DNA of 64,000 nucleotides from Paenarthrobacter histidinolovorans (GTDB taxonomy: Bacteria > Actinomycetota > Actinomycetes > Actinomycetales > Micrococcaceae): positions 229,469-293,468 of the forward strand of contig NZ_BMPM01000006.1 of assembly GCF_014647595.1 (NCBI RefSeq). The letters are read 5' to 3'. Shown in pieces: positions 43,418 to 52,498 of the stretch. The translations under genes were made by a program, and so were the position numbers. The first letter of the stretch is position 1, and every line of letters begins with the position of its first letter. The notes beneath the pieces were generated by a model, which did no database searches, was not told where the DNA came from, and saw only the letters and a list, made by a program, of their open reading frames with translations.

Positions 43418-45108
43418 GAATCCGAGGACCTTTCATAGATCCGGTGTGTGGGAGTGGAAAAAGCGACGGAGTAGCGCACGCCGAAGGAAGGGTTTTTGAT
43501 GATCGCCTGGTAGACGAGGTCGGTGGGGCCCGAGTCCCGCGCTCCCGTACCTGCCTCGACGTTGACGAACACCCACTTGGCATACTTGGCAGGATCATCC
43601 AGCGCCGGAGCGAAGTAGTCACCGGAGGCCCGGTTGTAGATCTCCTTAAGCGGGATGCCCATCACGGGAAGTACCGCGTTTCCGCGTGCGCTTTCATCCA
43701 TCAGGATCCCGCCGGATTCGTAATGCTGGTTCAGCCAACGGGCGGCGGCGGTGGAGTTGGTGGTGGATTCAGCAGACATCCTGCCTTCCGCCAGGACAGC
43801 CAACCTGCCGGTGGGGTCCTCGTTCCACCACATGTTCTGCACCACCAAGGCCGCCAGCAAAACACAGACCAGCCAGGGCCGGAGCCGCGCCGGCCGGGTC
43901 AGTTCCTGCACGAAGACGGCCACCAGGATGGCTACCAAGGGCAGCGCAGTCAGGGCGAAGCGGTTGTTCCACCAAGTGGTGGGAAGCGAGTGATCGTTAT
44001 TGATGGCCGTTTGGCCCAGGAACAGGCTCAACAACGCAAAGGCGTAAGCGCTGCCGGTCACCGCCACCAGCAGGGTGCCGTTCGCGAAGCCCCGCCTGAA
44101 GACCAGCACGACGGCGCCGCACGCCGCCAGGGCGAGGACCACCACACCTGCGGTTTCGAGCAGCGACCAGTGGAAAGTAGTCAGCGTCAATCCGAGGTTG
44201 CCCTTGGTAGGCAACAAGCCGCCGTCGGTGATGTTTTTCTGCTGCGCGTAAGCGGAGTACTGCCCGAACATGAACTCCAGCGGGTTGCCGTAGACGGCCC
44301 AGTTGTACGAAAGCCACCACAGCACCGCCGCGGCGGGGACCATCACGTAACCGCCTGCCATGGTGAAGGCTTCGCGCCATTGCCCCGTGCGGCGTTTGGA
44401 GACGATCAGCACGAACAGCGTGCCGGTCATCACCAGCGCCCACCCCTCATAACGGGACAGAACGGCTGCAGCCGAGGGAATGCCTGCGAAAACTGCCAGT
44501 TCACCGGCGCTCATCCGGCGGCGGCTGGTGGCCCAGTGCGCCAGCCCGGCCATGCCGCCCACGATGCACATGATCAGCACGGGCTCGGTCAGGGCTGTGG
44601 TGTAAACGTAAAGGACGGCCGGATTGGCCAGGACCACCAGCGTGGTCGCGAGTCGACCTGCCCTGCCCAAACCGAGGCGCGCGGCAATCAGGTACAGGCC
44701 CGTGGCGGTGGCGGACAAGGCGAGGATCCCCAGCAGTCCCGCAGCCCAGCCCGTGCTGAACAACCACATGTTCAGCACGAACGGCGCCAACAGGAGGTGC
44801 GGCATGGGCAGCCATACCGTGCCGAGCTGTTCAAAGCCGGGCGCCTTGCTGTCGAAGATGCGCCGGGCGATGGTCAGGTGGCTTTGGGCGTCGGAATAGT
44901 CCAGGTTGGTGCCATGGCCGATGGTGTACAGGCACGCAATGTAGCCCACCACTGCGGCCACCACAGCCACGATCCTGGTACCGGGGACCTTGCGTCCGTC
45001 CACCGGTGCTCCCAGCCGTTCCCAGCCCCGGGTGACCAAAGATGTCAGGGACCGCAGCGCCGGCTGCCGGTGGGCAGCGCGGCGTCGCGTGGCAACGCTA
45101 GTTGCCAT
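43414..45108 (-). CDS. GT-C type membrane glycosyltransferase / hypothetical polytopic protein
   Basis: A 564-residue protein with about 11-12 helices and an extracytoplasmic C-terminal domain of about 130 residues. Early loop TNLDYSDAQSHLTIARRIFD, with acidic residues and LGTVWLPMPHLLLAPF after it, has the layout of lipid-linked-sugar transferases of the PMT/ArnT/GT39 class. The C-terminal region (RWLNQHYESGGILMDESARG) is soluble. It overlaps the BcsB-like gene by 11 nt and the GT2 gene by 4 nt. It may decorate or start the polymer. Sugar donor unknown. Confidence 0.82.
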   Translation of the reverse strand: MATSVATRRRAAHRQPALRSLTSLVTRGWERLGAPVDGRKVPGTRIVAVVAAVVGYIACLYTIGHGTNLDYSDAQSHLTIARRIFDSKAPGFEQLGTVWLPMPHLLLAPFVLNMWLFSTGWAAGLLGILALSATATGLYLIAARLGLGRAGRLATTLVVLANPAVLYVYTTALTEPVLIMCIVGGMAGLAHWATSRRRMSAGELAVFAGIPSAAAVLSRYEGWALVMTGTLFVLIVSKRRTGQWREAFTMAGGYVMVPAAAVLWWLSYNWAVYGNPLEFMFGQYSAYAQQKNITDGGLLPTKGNLGLTLTTFHWSLLETAGVVVLALAACGAVVLVFRRGFANGTLLVAVTGSAYAFALLSLFLGQTAINNDHSLPTTWWNNRFALTALPLVAILVAVFVQELTRPARLRPWLVCVLLAALVVQNMWWNEDPTGRLAVLAEGRMSAESTTNSTAAARWLNQHYESGGILMDESARGNAVLPVMGIPLKEIYNRASGDYFAPALDDPAKYAKWVFVNVEAGTGARDSGPTDLVYQAIIKNPSFGVRYSVAFSTPTHRIYERSSDS

Positions 45109-47074
45109 GGCCCGGTTCGGTCGCCTTCTGTTCGGCGTCCACGTAGGCCTGCGCTTCCTTGGCGCGGCGCCGCATCAGGATGGTCCGGGCGGCGAACGCC
45201 AGGCCCAGCACCAGCACTGCACCGCCGATCCACCAGGCGTAGGGACGGTAGTCGTCGGTGACGGCCTTCTGCGGAACCAACACGTTGCTCTCCAACAGGA
45301 CCGGGGTACCCGAGGGCTGGGTGACCAGGAGGTTCCGGGACAGCGACGCCCAACCTCCGTCAACACCACTGATGTGCGAGGTCAGCGCGGCCTGCAACGC
45401 GGCAGCGGAAGCGTCACCGTCCGGTGTCCACGCCCCGAGGAGCAGCAGATCACGGCCGCCTTGTTCGAAGGCCTCCAGGACACCGAACGGCGCCGAAGTG
45501 CCCACCCCGTATTCGACGTCGTCCGGAGAGATGGTGCGGAACTCCGCCAAGCGGAGCGGTGCCGAGAGCTTGTCGGCAACATCGCCGGTGGCGCCCACCA
45601 CCAGCCCGGACTCGCTGGAGCCGGCCACGGTATCCAGGCCCACCATCCGGGTATCCAGCAGCGTGGCGCCCTGCCGCTGCAGCGACGCTATCAACGTGGC
45701 CGCGTTCACGGTGTTTGCCTGGGCGTTTCCGCCGCCGAACGCCACGGGAACACTCTGTCCCAGGGCTTGCGGGAACCGTGCGAAGCCGGCCTTGATGGAA
45801 CCGCCCCGGACTGCAGTCAGCGTGCTGCCCGCAGTGTCCACGGTTACCTCCATGGGCATCACACCGGCGGGTCCGGTGCAGTCCCCGCCCGCGGGAAGGG
45901 CGGCGAGCCGGATCCGGAGGCCGTTGTTCGCCTGAAGCTGCCCGGCAGATACTTCGGCATCCACCGAGAAGCTGTCACCGCCGTCGAGGTTCTTTGAACT
46001 GAGCAGGTAGTCGTTCCAGAAGACGGAAAGCTGCGCTTGGGCGTTGGCCGGGACAGCCGTGTGCGTGCCCTTGAGCTGGACCTTCACTGACTGGACCGGG
46101 CCGCCGAACTGTGACTGGGTGACTCCTACGTAGGATTCGGGCGTGCCGTAACCGGAGAGTTTCAGCGTGCTGCTGCCCAGGTCCTTGAGGCTTTGGGTCA
46201 GTCCGGGCGCTGCCGGCAAGGCGGACGTCAATCCGGTGACGGACGACGTCACGGCGAGCGCGGTCTTGTCGCTGGCCAGTGCGCGCGCGGCGGTGCGGAG
46301 CTGTTCGTCATGGCCGCTGAGGATGAGCTGCGGGAGGCCGGCGGTAGTGGACAGTTTGGTGCTGGTTTCGCCTTGGTCACCCACGACGCTGAGAACCCGG
46401 CTGCCCGCAGGCAGTCCCGCTGCCCGGGCACCAAGCCCGGCTTCCGGAACCACGCTGACGGTGGCATCCGGGTAGCGGTGCGACATCGCGGCGGCGGCCG
46501 TCATGATGGCTGCGGAGACATCCGTGCTTGGTTCCGCGGGAACGGGAAGTACGACGGCGGGTACGGAGACCGGGAAGAACCCGCCAACGGTTGTGGGAAC
46601 CTCCGCGGTTCCGGAGAAGTCCACTGCCAGGTTGTTCAGGGTGGCTGTGGCGTTGGAGAGGACGCACATGGTCTGGGTTGCAGGGACGAATTGGAGCCCC
46701 ACGGTCAACTGTTGATTGACGACGTCCGCGCTGCTGACTGCCTGGTCAAGGGCGATTGTGGCTGCCGCGGCGGCCTCAAGGATTACCCTGCCGTTGGCGG
46801 TTGCACGGATGGTTCCTTCCGGCTTCCCGGCCACTGCAATGGTGCCTTTGACCCGGGTTGGTTCCAGTCCTGCGGTTACTGGCACCACCAATGTTTGCTC
46901 GGTTTGGCCGGCCATGGCCGAGACGCTGGAGGATGCGTGGACCGCAGCTGCCTGGGCGGGTTCGGCGGCGGCCATCGGGGCGGCGACGGCGGTGGTGGCC
47001 AGGGTTGCGGTGCAGGCGAGCAGAATAGCCGCGGTGCGGGATAAAGCACGGGCTCTGGCAGGGTTTTGGGTCAC
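45098..47074 (-). CDS. BcsB-like exported polysaccharide-synthase partner
   Basis: A 658-residue protein with a signal peptide (about 1-38), a long beta-rich extracytoplasmic region and one C-terminal helix (AWWIGGAVLVLGLAFAARTI, about 612-632) followed by RRR. This is the architecture of BcsB, the partner that anchors and guides cellulose leaving BcsA; the pattern SVSVPAVVLPVP...IMTAAAAMSHRYPDATVSV and the carbohydrate-binding-like repeats fit. GTG start with AGGAC 8 nt upstream. It heads the operon. Similarity to BcsB is by architecture and local segments, not by a search. Confidence 0.8.
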   Translation of the reverse strand: MTQNPARARALSRTAAILLACTATLATTAVAAPMAAAEPAQAAAVHASSSVSAMAGQTEQTLVVPVTAGLEPTRVKGTIAVAGKPEGTIRATANGRVILEAAAAATIALDQAVSSADVVNQQLTVGLQFVPATQTMCVLSNATATLNNLAVDFSGTAEVPTTVGGFFPVSVPAVVLPVPAEPSTDVSAAIMTAAAAMSHRYPDATVSVVPEAGLGARAAGLPAGSRVLSVVGDQGETSTKLSTTAGLPQLILSGHDEQLRTAARALASDKTALAVTSSVTGLTSALPAAPGLTQSLKDLGSSTLKLSGYGTPESYVGVTQSQFGGPVQSVKVQLKGTHTAVPANAQAQLSVFWNDYLLSSKNLDGGDSFSVDAEVSAGQLQANNGLRIRLAALPAGGDCTGPAGVMPMEVTVDTAGSTLTAVRGGSIKAGFARFPQALGQSVPVAFGGGNAQANTVNAATLIASLQRQGATLLDTRMVGLDTVAGSSESGLVVGATGDVADKLSAPLRLAEFRTISPDDVEYGVGTSAPFGVLEAFEQGGRDLLLLGAWTPDGDASAAALQAALTSHISGVDGGWASLSRNLLVTQPSGTPVLLESNVLVPQKAVTDDYRPYAWWIGGAVLVLGLAFAARTILMRRRAKEAQAYVDAEQKATEPGHGN

Positions 47075-47202
47075 GATGTCAGTCCTGAGTAACTAGCAGC
47101 GGATGAGGTGGGAAAGCCTTGTTAGGCCAACCTCATTGACACTGCCGGGCCGAAATCAAGACCCCTTGCTGCGTAGGCTCAAGATTTACTCAAGACCTCA
47201 AA

Positions 47203-47265
47203 CAACGCGGGGTCACTTTTGGCCCATAAACGCCCCTGACATGGGCCTTAAGTGACCCCGCGTTG
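47203..47265. repeat. Long palindromic repeat, family A copy 2
   Basis: 25-nt arms (47203-47227, 47241-47265; two mismatches at one step) with a 13-nt loop, beginning CAACGCGGGGTCACTT. Same family as 38205-38275. It ends 1 bp before the GntR-type gene's stop, between that gene and the BcsB-like operon (both minus strand). Confidence 0.88.
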
Positions 47266-47907
47266 CTAGTAGCCGATGACGGCCCATCGGGTGGAGTCCA
47301 AGTGAGCATCTATGGCTTGGTGGGCCGCTTCCAGGCTTCGGGTGCGCAGGGCGTCCACGATCAACTGGTGCTCACGGAGCACATCACCGGCTCGATCCGA
47401 TCCGCGGGAGACTGCTTTGACTCCGATTCTCAGCTGCTTTTGCCGCAGCGAGGCGTAGAAGTCGGTAAGGACGGGATTTCCGCCGGCCTGAACCATGAGC
47501 GTATGGAACTCGGTATCCAGCTCAATGAAGCGCGCGGGATCCTCCTTGGCTTCCCGCTGCTGGTCTATGACGCTCTGGAAGGCGTCAATCTGGCCTTCGG
47601 CCATGGTGTCCAGAGCTGAGACCGCCCACTTTTCCACTACCGCCCTTGCCTGCAGGATGGCCCGGACATCGGGGTCGGAGATTGGTGGCACAAACGCGCC
47701 CTTGTGGGGGATCCGCTTGACGAAGCCTTCCGCTTCGAGGCGCAGCAGGGCCTCCCGTACCGGCGTACGTGACGTGCCCGTGGTCTTGGCGAGGACTGCT
47801 TCGTTGAGGAACGTTTCCTCCTCCCTGGGGAGGGCAGCGATGTAGCTTTTCATCCACTGATAAGCCACTTCGGGCTGGGATTGCGCAGTGGGAGTCATCT
47901 GGATCAT
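47266..47907 (-). CDS. GntR family regulator (FCD type)
   Basis: About 213 residues. The N-terminal winged helix is FLNEAVLAKTTGTSRTPVREAL (about 33-54), with the GntR hallmark SRTPVREAL; the C-terminal FCD effector domain includes ELDTEFHTLMVQAGGNP and REHQLIVDAL with metal-binding Asp/His residues. ATG 47907 is preferred (AAAGG upstream) over a longer in-frame start at 47946. It is divergent from the catabolic operon that begins with an MHS transporter, and a strong palindrome lies between, so it is very probably the operon's repressor. Confidence 0.92.
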   Translation of the reverse strand: MIQMTPTAQSQPEVAYQWMKSYIAALPREEETFLNEAVLAKTTGTSRTPVREALLRLEAEGFVKRIPHKGAFVPPISDPDVRAILQARAVVEKWAVSALDTMAEGQIDAFQSVIDQQREAKEDPARFIELDTEFHTLMVQAGGNPVLTDFYASLRQKQLRIGVKAVSRGSDRAGDVLREHQLIVDALRTRSLEAAHQAIDAHLDSTRWAVIGY

Positions 47908-47990
47908 GGAGAGCCTTTCTCGCGAAGCCCAGTATACGAGTTGCATTCAGGAGGGTCCCGGACGTCTGGAAGAAACTTTAATCCCAACTA

Positions 47991-48016
47991 TAGACAGGTT
48001 GTATACAACCCGTCTA
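47991..48016. promoter_or_regulatory. GntR operator
   Basis: Perfect core GGTTGTATACAACC (47997-48010) flanked by AGAC/GTCT, giving a near-perfect 26-bp dyad. TNGTATACNA is the usual FadR/VanR-subfamily target. A weaker AGTATACGAG lies at 47929-47938. Confidence 0.75.
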
Positions 48017-48138
48017 CAGTAGTTCACAGTGGCGGCTCAAGTGATTCCGCTCACCCCCAGGAACCCCTCAATTTCTTGGGACCCCGGCCCGCCTCGCAAG
48101 AAGCCCGGCCGCTCCCAATCGCAAAAGGATCCCCGCAA

Positions 48139-49512
48139 ATGACCGATTTGAAGAAAGCCGAGCTAAAGCAACAAAAGCACTCCAGCTTGCCCGTGGTTGC
48201 TGCTTCGAGCCTCGCCGGTACGGCAGTGGAATGGTACGACTTCTTCCTCTACGGCACAGCCGCTGCGCTGGTATTCAACAAGCTCTTCTTCCCCACCGAC
48301 GATCCCCTCGTCGGCACCATGCTGGCGCTGGGCACCTTCGCCGCCGGCTTCCTCGCCCGGCCCCTCGGCGCGATTGTCCTGGGGCACCTTGGCGACAAAC
48401 ACGGCCGCCGTGCCACCTTGGTGGCCAGCCTCATGCTCATGGGCGTCGCAACCACCCTCATCGCCTTCATCCCCTCCTACGCCGCCATCGGCATAGCAGC
48501 ACCGTTGCTGCTCCTGTTGCTGCGGCTGATTCAAGGATTCGCGCTCGGAGGAGAATGGGGCGGCGCCGTCCTTCTTGTCTCCGAGCATAGCAACGACAGC
48601 TCCCGCCGCGCGTTCTGGTCCTCCTGGCCGAACATGGGCCCGCCCTTGGGCAACCTCATGGCAGCCGGCGTGCTGGCCATCCTCGCGGCCACCCTGCCGG
48701 AGAGCGAATTCCTGGCCTGGGGCTGGCGCATAGCATTCGGACTGTCGGCGCTGCTGGTCATCATCGGCCTCATCCTCCGCCTGTATGTACAGGAAACACC
48801 GCTGTTCAAGGAAGCGCAGCGGAAGCGCGAGAGCCTGGGCGTGTCCGAACGCAAGCTGCCCTTGGCCATCCTGTTCCGCCGGAACTGGCGCGAAATCCTC
48901 ATCGCCACCGGAAGCCGCATGGGCGAGAACGCGGGCTTCTACATCTACTCGCTGTTCATCATCACTTACGTCACCCAGATCATGGGGCTGCAAAGGCAGG
49001 CTGGACTCACCGCCGTCATGATCGGGCAGGGAGTGGCCGTCGTCGCTATACCTGTCCTGGCCATCTACGCGGACCGGGTGGGCCGGAAACCCATCATGAT
49101 CGGGGCTTCGATCGCCACCGTGGTGTGGGCATTCGCCTTCTTCGCCTTGCTCAACACCGGACAGATGTGGGGCATCATCGCCGCGGCGGTAGGCGGCCTG
49201 TTGATCTTCGCCGCATACAGCTCGGTGATCGGCGCCTTCTTCTCGGAACTCTTCCCCACCGATGTCCGGTACAGCGGCACCTCCGTGGCCTACAACCTGG
49301 CTTCGCTGATCGCCGGCTCACTGTCTCCCATCATCGCTCTGGCCCTCTACAGCGCCTTCGGCACCGGCTATGCGATCGGCATCTACCTGGCAGGAATGGG
49401 CCTGATCTCCATGGTCTCGGTGATGTTCGCCAAGGAAACCAAGGGCCTCAAGCTCAGTGATTTGGACGAGCCGGCAAGTGGCCCGGCCAGCACAGACAAG
49501 GAACAAGCATGA
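48139..49512 (+). CDS. MFS transporter, metabolite:H+ symporter (MHS) family
   Basis: A 457-residue 12-helix inner-membrane importer. The MHS signature is present: ASSLAGTAVEWYDFFLYGTAAAL at about 22-44, GHLGDKHGRRATL as motif A, and LRLIQGFALGGEWGGA as the family's conserved helix. ATG 48139 has AAAGGAT 8 nt upstream. Family members carry organic acids and osmolytes (shikimate, dicarboxylates, aromatic acids). It is the first gene of the GntR-controlled operon and likely imports the compound the downstream monooxygenase attacks. Confidence 0.93.
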   Translation: MTDLKKAELKQQKHSSLPVVAASSLAGTAVEWYDFFLYGTAAALVFNKLFFPTDDPLVGTMLALGTFAAGFLARPLGAIVLGHLGDKHGRRATLVASLMLMGVATTLIAFIPSYAAIGIAAPLLLLLLRLIQGFALGGEWGGAVLLVSEHSNDSSRRAFWSSWPNMGPPLGNLMAAGVLAILAATLPESEFLAWGWRIAFGLSALLVIIGLILRLYVQETPLFKEAQRKRESLGVSERKLPLAILFRRNWREILIATGSRMGENAGFYIYSLFIITYVTQIMGLQRQAGLTAVMIGQGVAVVAIPVLAIYADRVGRKPIMIGASIATVVWAFAFFALLNTGQMWGIIAAAVGGLLIFAAYSSVIGAFFSELFPTDVRYSGTSVAYNLASLIAGSLSPIIALALYSAFGTGYAIGIYLAGMGLISMVSVMFAKETKGLKLSDLDEPASGPASTDKEQA

Positions 49513-50303
49513 AAATCGCACTGGTCCAAGTGGCCAGCCCGGACACCGAAAGCCGCGAGGACCGTATCGACCGGGTCGAGAAGATCCTCCGGAGCATCAA
49601 CGGTGCTGAGCTGATCGTCCTGCCGGAACTGTGGAGTGCAGGCTACTTCCACTTCGATGACTACGCGACCCTGGCAGAGACACTGTCCGGCCCCACCGTT
49701 TCGATGTGCTCACGGGTGGCCAAAGACTTGGGCGTGCACCTCCACCTCGGAAGCATCATCGAGGCCGGCGAGGACGGGCAGCTCAGCAATACCTCCATCC
49801 TGCTGGGCCCGGACGGCAGCGTGGTCCACACCTACCGCAAGATCCACGTTTTTGGCTACAAGTCCAAGGAGGCCAGTCTCCTGACAGCCGGGGCCGCCTT
49901 GCCCGTGGTCCAGCTTCCGTTCGGGGCCACGGCAGGAATCACGTGCTACGACCTCCGTTTCCCGGGGTTGTGGATGGAGCTCAGCACCCGCGGCGCGGAA
50001 GTCGTGATCGTCCCTGCGGCCTGGCCGGCAGCCCGGCGCGAACACTGGCGCCTCCTCACCACCGCCCGCGCCCTGGAGCACCAGATCTTCGTGATTGCCT
50101 GCAACGCCGCAGGCACCCAGGAAGGCGTGGAGCTCGGCGGTCACAGCAGGGTGGTGGATCCGGCCGGCAACGTGCTGGCCGAGGCCGACTCCGGGGAGTC
50201 CGTGCTCATGGTGGACATCGATCCGCAGCAAGTGGGGATTGTCCGCAACGAGTTCCCAGTGATCAATGACCGCTTGGCCAGCTACGAAACCTTGACCGTC
50301 TAG
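49509..50303 (+). CDS. Carbon-nitrogen hydrolase (nitrilase superfamily)
   Basis: A 264-residue amidase-type enzyme. The catalytic triad is Glu40 (VLPELW), Lys111 (TYRKIH) and Cys146 (ITCYDLRFP). The YDLRFP form favours omega-amidase/carbamoylase-like branches over true nitrilases. ATG overlaps the transporter stop (ATGA). In the operon it would hydrolyse an amide released from, or present on, the substrate. Confidence 0.92.
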   Translation: MKIALVQVASPDTESREDRIDRVEKILRSINGAELIVLPELWSAGYFHFDDYATLAETLSGPTVSMCSRVAKDLGVHLHLGSIIEAGEDGQLSNTSILLGPDGSVVHTYRKIHVFGYKSKEASLLTAGAALPVVQLPFGATAGITCYDLRFPGLWMELSTRGAEVVIVPAAWPAARREHWRLLTTARALEHQIFVIACNAAGTQEGVELGGHSRVVDPAGNVLAEADSGESVLMVDIDPQQVGIVRNEFPVINDRLASYETLTV

Positions 50304-50313
50304 AGGAAACCCA

Positions 50314-51024
50314 ATGCAAACACAGCAAACAACCCGGCCAGTCCCCCTCACCTTCAGGGTGGTGGGCCCCGAAAAAACCGCCGGAACAGACAGCACGATC
50401 ACACTCTCGGACTTCCACGCAGTGGTGGCCGGCTATACGGGCCGCGATCCGAAAGCAGTGCAGCACCACATCGACGAGCTGGCGGCCATCGGGGTAGCTC
50501 CTCCACCGGAAGTTCCCATGTTCTACCGCATGGATTCGGACCTGTTCGAAACCTCAGGCGAGCATGAGACCTCGGAGAACCTGACCTCCGGCGAGATCGA
50601 ACCGCTGTACATCCGCCACGACGGCAAGTTCTACCTCGGGATCGGATCGGACCACACCGACCGTGACATCGAAGCCCAGGACATCGGCGATTCCAAGCGG
50701 GCGTGCCCCAAGCCGGTCGCCGGTGAGGTCATCGCCGTCGAAAACCTGGAGGCCCTGGACCTCGACAACTGCACCGCCCGCTCGTGGGTGGACGGCACCC
50801 TGTACCAGGAAGGTTCGTTGAGCGGCCTGCGCAAGCCGGCCGACGTCGTCGAGCGGCTCCTGGCGCGGACAGACATCGGCGACGCCGACTTCATGTGCCT
50901 CGGCGGCACCTTGCCGCTGCTGAACGGAAAGTTCGTCGACGGAACTTCCTGGAAGTTGGAGCTCTCATTCCCGAATGGGACCACCATTGAACATAACTAC
51001 AAAATCAAGAAAGGCTCACTCTGA
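50314..51024 (+). CDS. DUF2848 protein (FAH-like)
   Basis: A 236-residue cytoplasmic protein of DUF2848, a family I recall as related in fold to fumarylacetoacetate hydrolases. Segments include VVAGYTGRDPKAVQHHIDEL, PPPEVPMFYRMD, IGSDHTDRDIEA and MCLGGTLPLL; several acidic residues could bind a metal. It lies between the amidase and the monooxygenase and its stop overlaps the next start (TGATG). A hydrolase of a ring-opened product is a fair guess. Confidence 0.85.
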   Translation: MQTQQTTRPVPLTFRVVGPEKTAGTDSTITLSDFHAVVAGYTGRDPKAVQHHIDELAAIGVAPPPEVPMFYRMDSDLFETSGEHETSENLTSGEIEPLYIRHDGKFYLGIGSDHTDRDIEAQDIGDSKRACPKPVAGEVIAVENLEALDLDNCTARSWVDGTLYQEGSLSGLRKPADVVERLLARTDIGDADFMCLGGTLPLLNGKFVDGTSWKLELSFPNGTTIEHNYKIKKGSL

Positions 51025-52496
51025 TGAGGACCGGAAAAGAGTACCTGAAGTCCCTGAACGACGGCCGGACAGTGATCCTCGACGGCGAGGTAGTGGGCAA
51101 CGTCCTGGAACACCCGGCCTTCGCGAAGGTCGCCCGGACCATGTCCGAGCTGTTCGACATCGCAGCCGATCCCGCTAACGGCATGCAGTTCCATTCCGAA
51201 GAAATCGACGGTCCCGCCAACAGGACATTCGCCGCTCCACGTACGCAGGAAGAGCTGGTGCTGCGTCGTCAGGCCATCGAAAAGTGGGCAAAGCACACCC
51301 ACGGCTGGGTGGGCCGGAGCCCCGACCACGTAGGTACGTTCTTCGCCGCGTTCGGCTCCCACCCGGCAGTGTTCGCGGATGAAACGCGGGACTTCGCCGG
51401 CAACGTGGAGCGCTACTACAAGAAAATCCTCTCCGAGAACCTTTACCTCTCCTACGCGATCATCCCGCCGCAGGTTTCCCGCGCTACCACAGCGTCGGGG
51501 TGGGAAGGCGAATACCTGCAGGTCGGCGTCGTGCGTGAAACCGAGGAGGGCATCATTGTCCGCGGTTCGCAGATGCTCGCCACGGGCGCTGCCATTGCCG
51601 ACGAAGTCTTCGTCACCTGCATCAAGCCGCTCGGACCGGACGACGTTGACTTCGCGGTCAGCTTCGCCATCCCGGTGGCCACCGACGGCCTCAAGCTGTA
51701 CTGCCGCCGCCCGTTCGCCCCCGCCGCCACCAGCGACTTCGACTACCCGCTGACCAGCCACTACGACGAGCCGGACGCCCTGGTGGTCTTTGACGACGTC
51801 CTCATCCCGTGGGACCGCGTATTCATCAACCGGAACATCGACACCCTGCGCCGCCAGTTCTTCGAGACCGGCGCCCATGCCCTGGGCAACTGGCAGGCGC
51901 AGATCCGCTTCTCCACCAAGCTGAAGTTCATCGCCTCCGTTGCCCGCAAGGTCACGCAGGTCAATGGCACAGACAAGATCCCGGGCGTCCAGGAGAAGCT
52001 CGGCGAGCTGGCCGCGATCGTCCAGTCCGTTGAGTCGGCAGTCCTCGCCGCCGAATACACCGCGACAACGGACGACGCCGGCATGCGCGTTCCCGGGAAA
52101 AGCGCGCTGTACGGGGCCATGGGCCTGCAATCGGAGACCTACCCTCGCGTTATTTCCATCCTGCGCGACCTCGTTGGCGGCGGCGTGTTGCAGTTGCCCT
52201 CCAGCGTCGCGGACATGACCAGCAGCGTGACCCGGCCGGACATGGAACGCTATGTCCAGTCCCCCGGCGTCACCAGCGAGGAACGCGTCAAGCTGTTCAA
52301 GCTCGCCTGGGACATCATCGGCTCCGAGTTCGCCGGACGCCACCAGCAGTATGAGATGTTCTACGCCGGCGCCCCGTTCGTGGTCCGGGGTGCGTACACC
52401 TACCGGAACTACGGCTACGACGCCTTGGTCGCCGAGCTGGACACCTTCCTTGGTTCCTACGGCATCGACGGCAGCACCGAATCGGAAGGAATCTGA
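51024..52496 (+). CDS. HpaB-family FADH2-dependent monooxygenase
   Basis: A 490-residue oxygenase component of the 4-hydroxyphenylacetate 3-hydroxylase family, with acyl-CoA dehydrogenase-like fold. Family segments: RTGKEYLKSLNDGRTVILDG at the N-terminus, the AIIPPQVSRA loop, VRGSQMLATGAAIADEVFV, DALVVFDDVLIPWDRVFIN, and a C-terminal LAWDIIGSEFAGRHQQYEMFYAG. It needs reduced FAD from a separate reductase, encoded two genes downstream. The family hydroxylates phenols, chlorophenols and pyrrole-type carboxylates; which applies cannot be read off. Confidence 0.93.
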   Translation: MRTGKEYLKSLNDGRTVILDGEVVGNVLEHPAFAKVARTMSELFDIAADPANGMQFHSEEIDGPANRTFAAPRTQEELVLRRQAIEKWAKHTHGWVGRSPDHVGTFFAAFGSHPAVFADETRDFAGNVERYYKKILSENLYLSYAIIPPQVSRATTASGWEGEYLQVGVVRETEEGIIVRGSQMLATGAAIADEVFVTCIKPLGPDDVDFAVSFAIPVATDGLKLYCRRPFAPAATSDFDYPLTSHYDEPDALVVFDDVLIPWDRVFINRNIDTLRRQFFETGAHALGNWQAQIRFSTKLKFIASVARKVTQVNGTDKIPGVQEKLGELAAIVQSVESAVLAAEYTATTDDAGMRVPGKSALYGAMGLQSETYPRVISILRDLVGGGVLQLPSSVADMTSSVTRPDMERYVQSPGVTSEERVKLFKLAWDIIGSEFAGRHQQYEMFYAGAPFVVRGAYTYRNYGYDALVAELDTFLGSYGIDGSTESEGI

Positions 52497-52498
52497 CC

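Noticed and set aside
42095..43438. 447-codon plus-strand frame opposite the GT2 synthase
   Set aside because: Antisense shadow; the minus strand carries all GT2 motifs.
43444..45261. 605-codon plus-strand frame opposite the GT-C gene
   Set aside because: Gln/Arg/Gly-rich composition typical of antisense GC-rich DNA, no domain, and the minus strand encodes a coherent membrane protein coupled to both neighbours.
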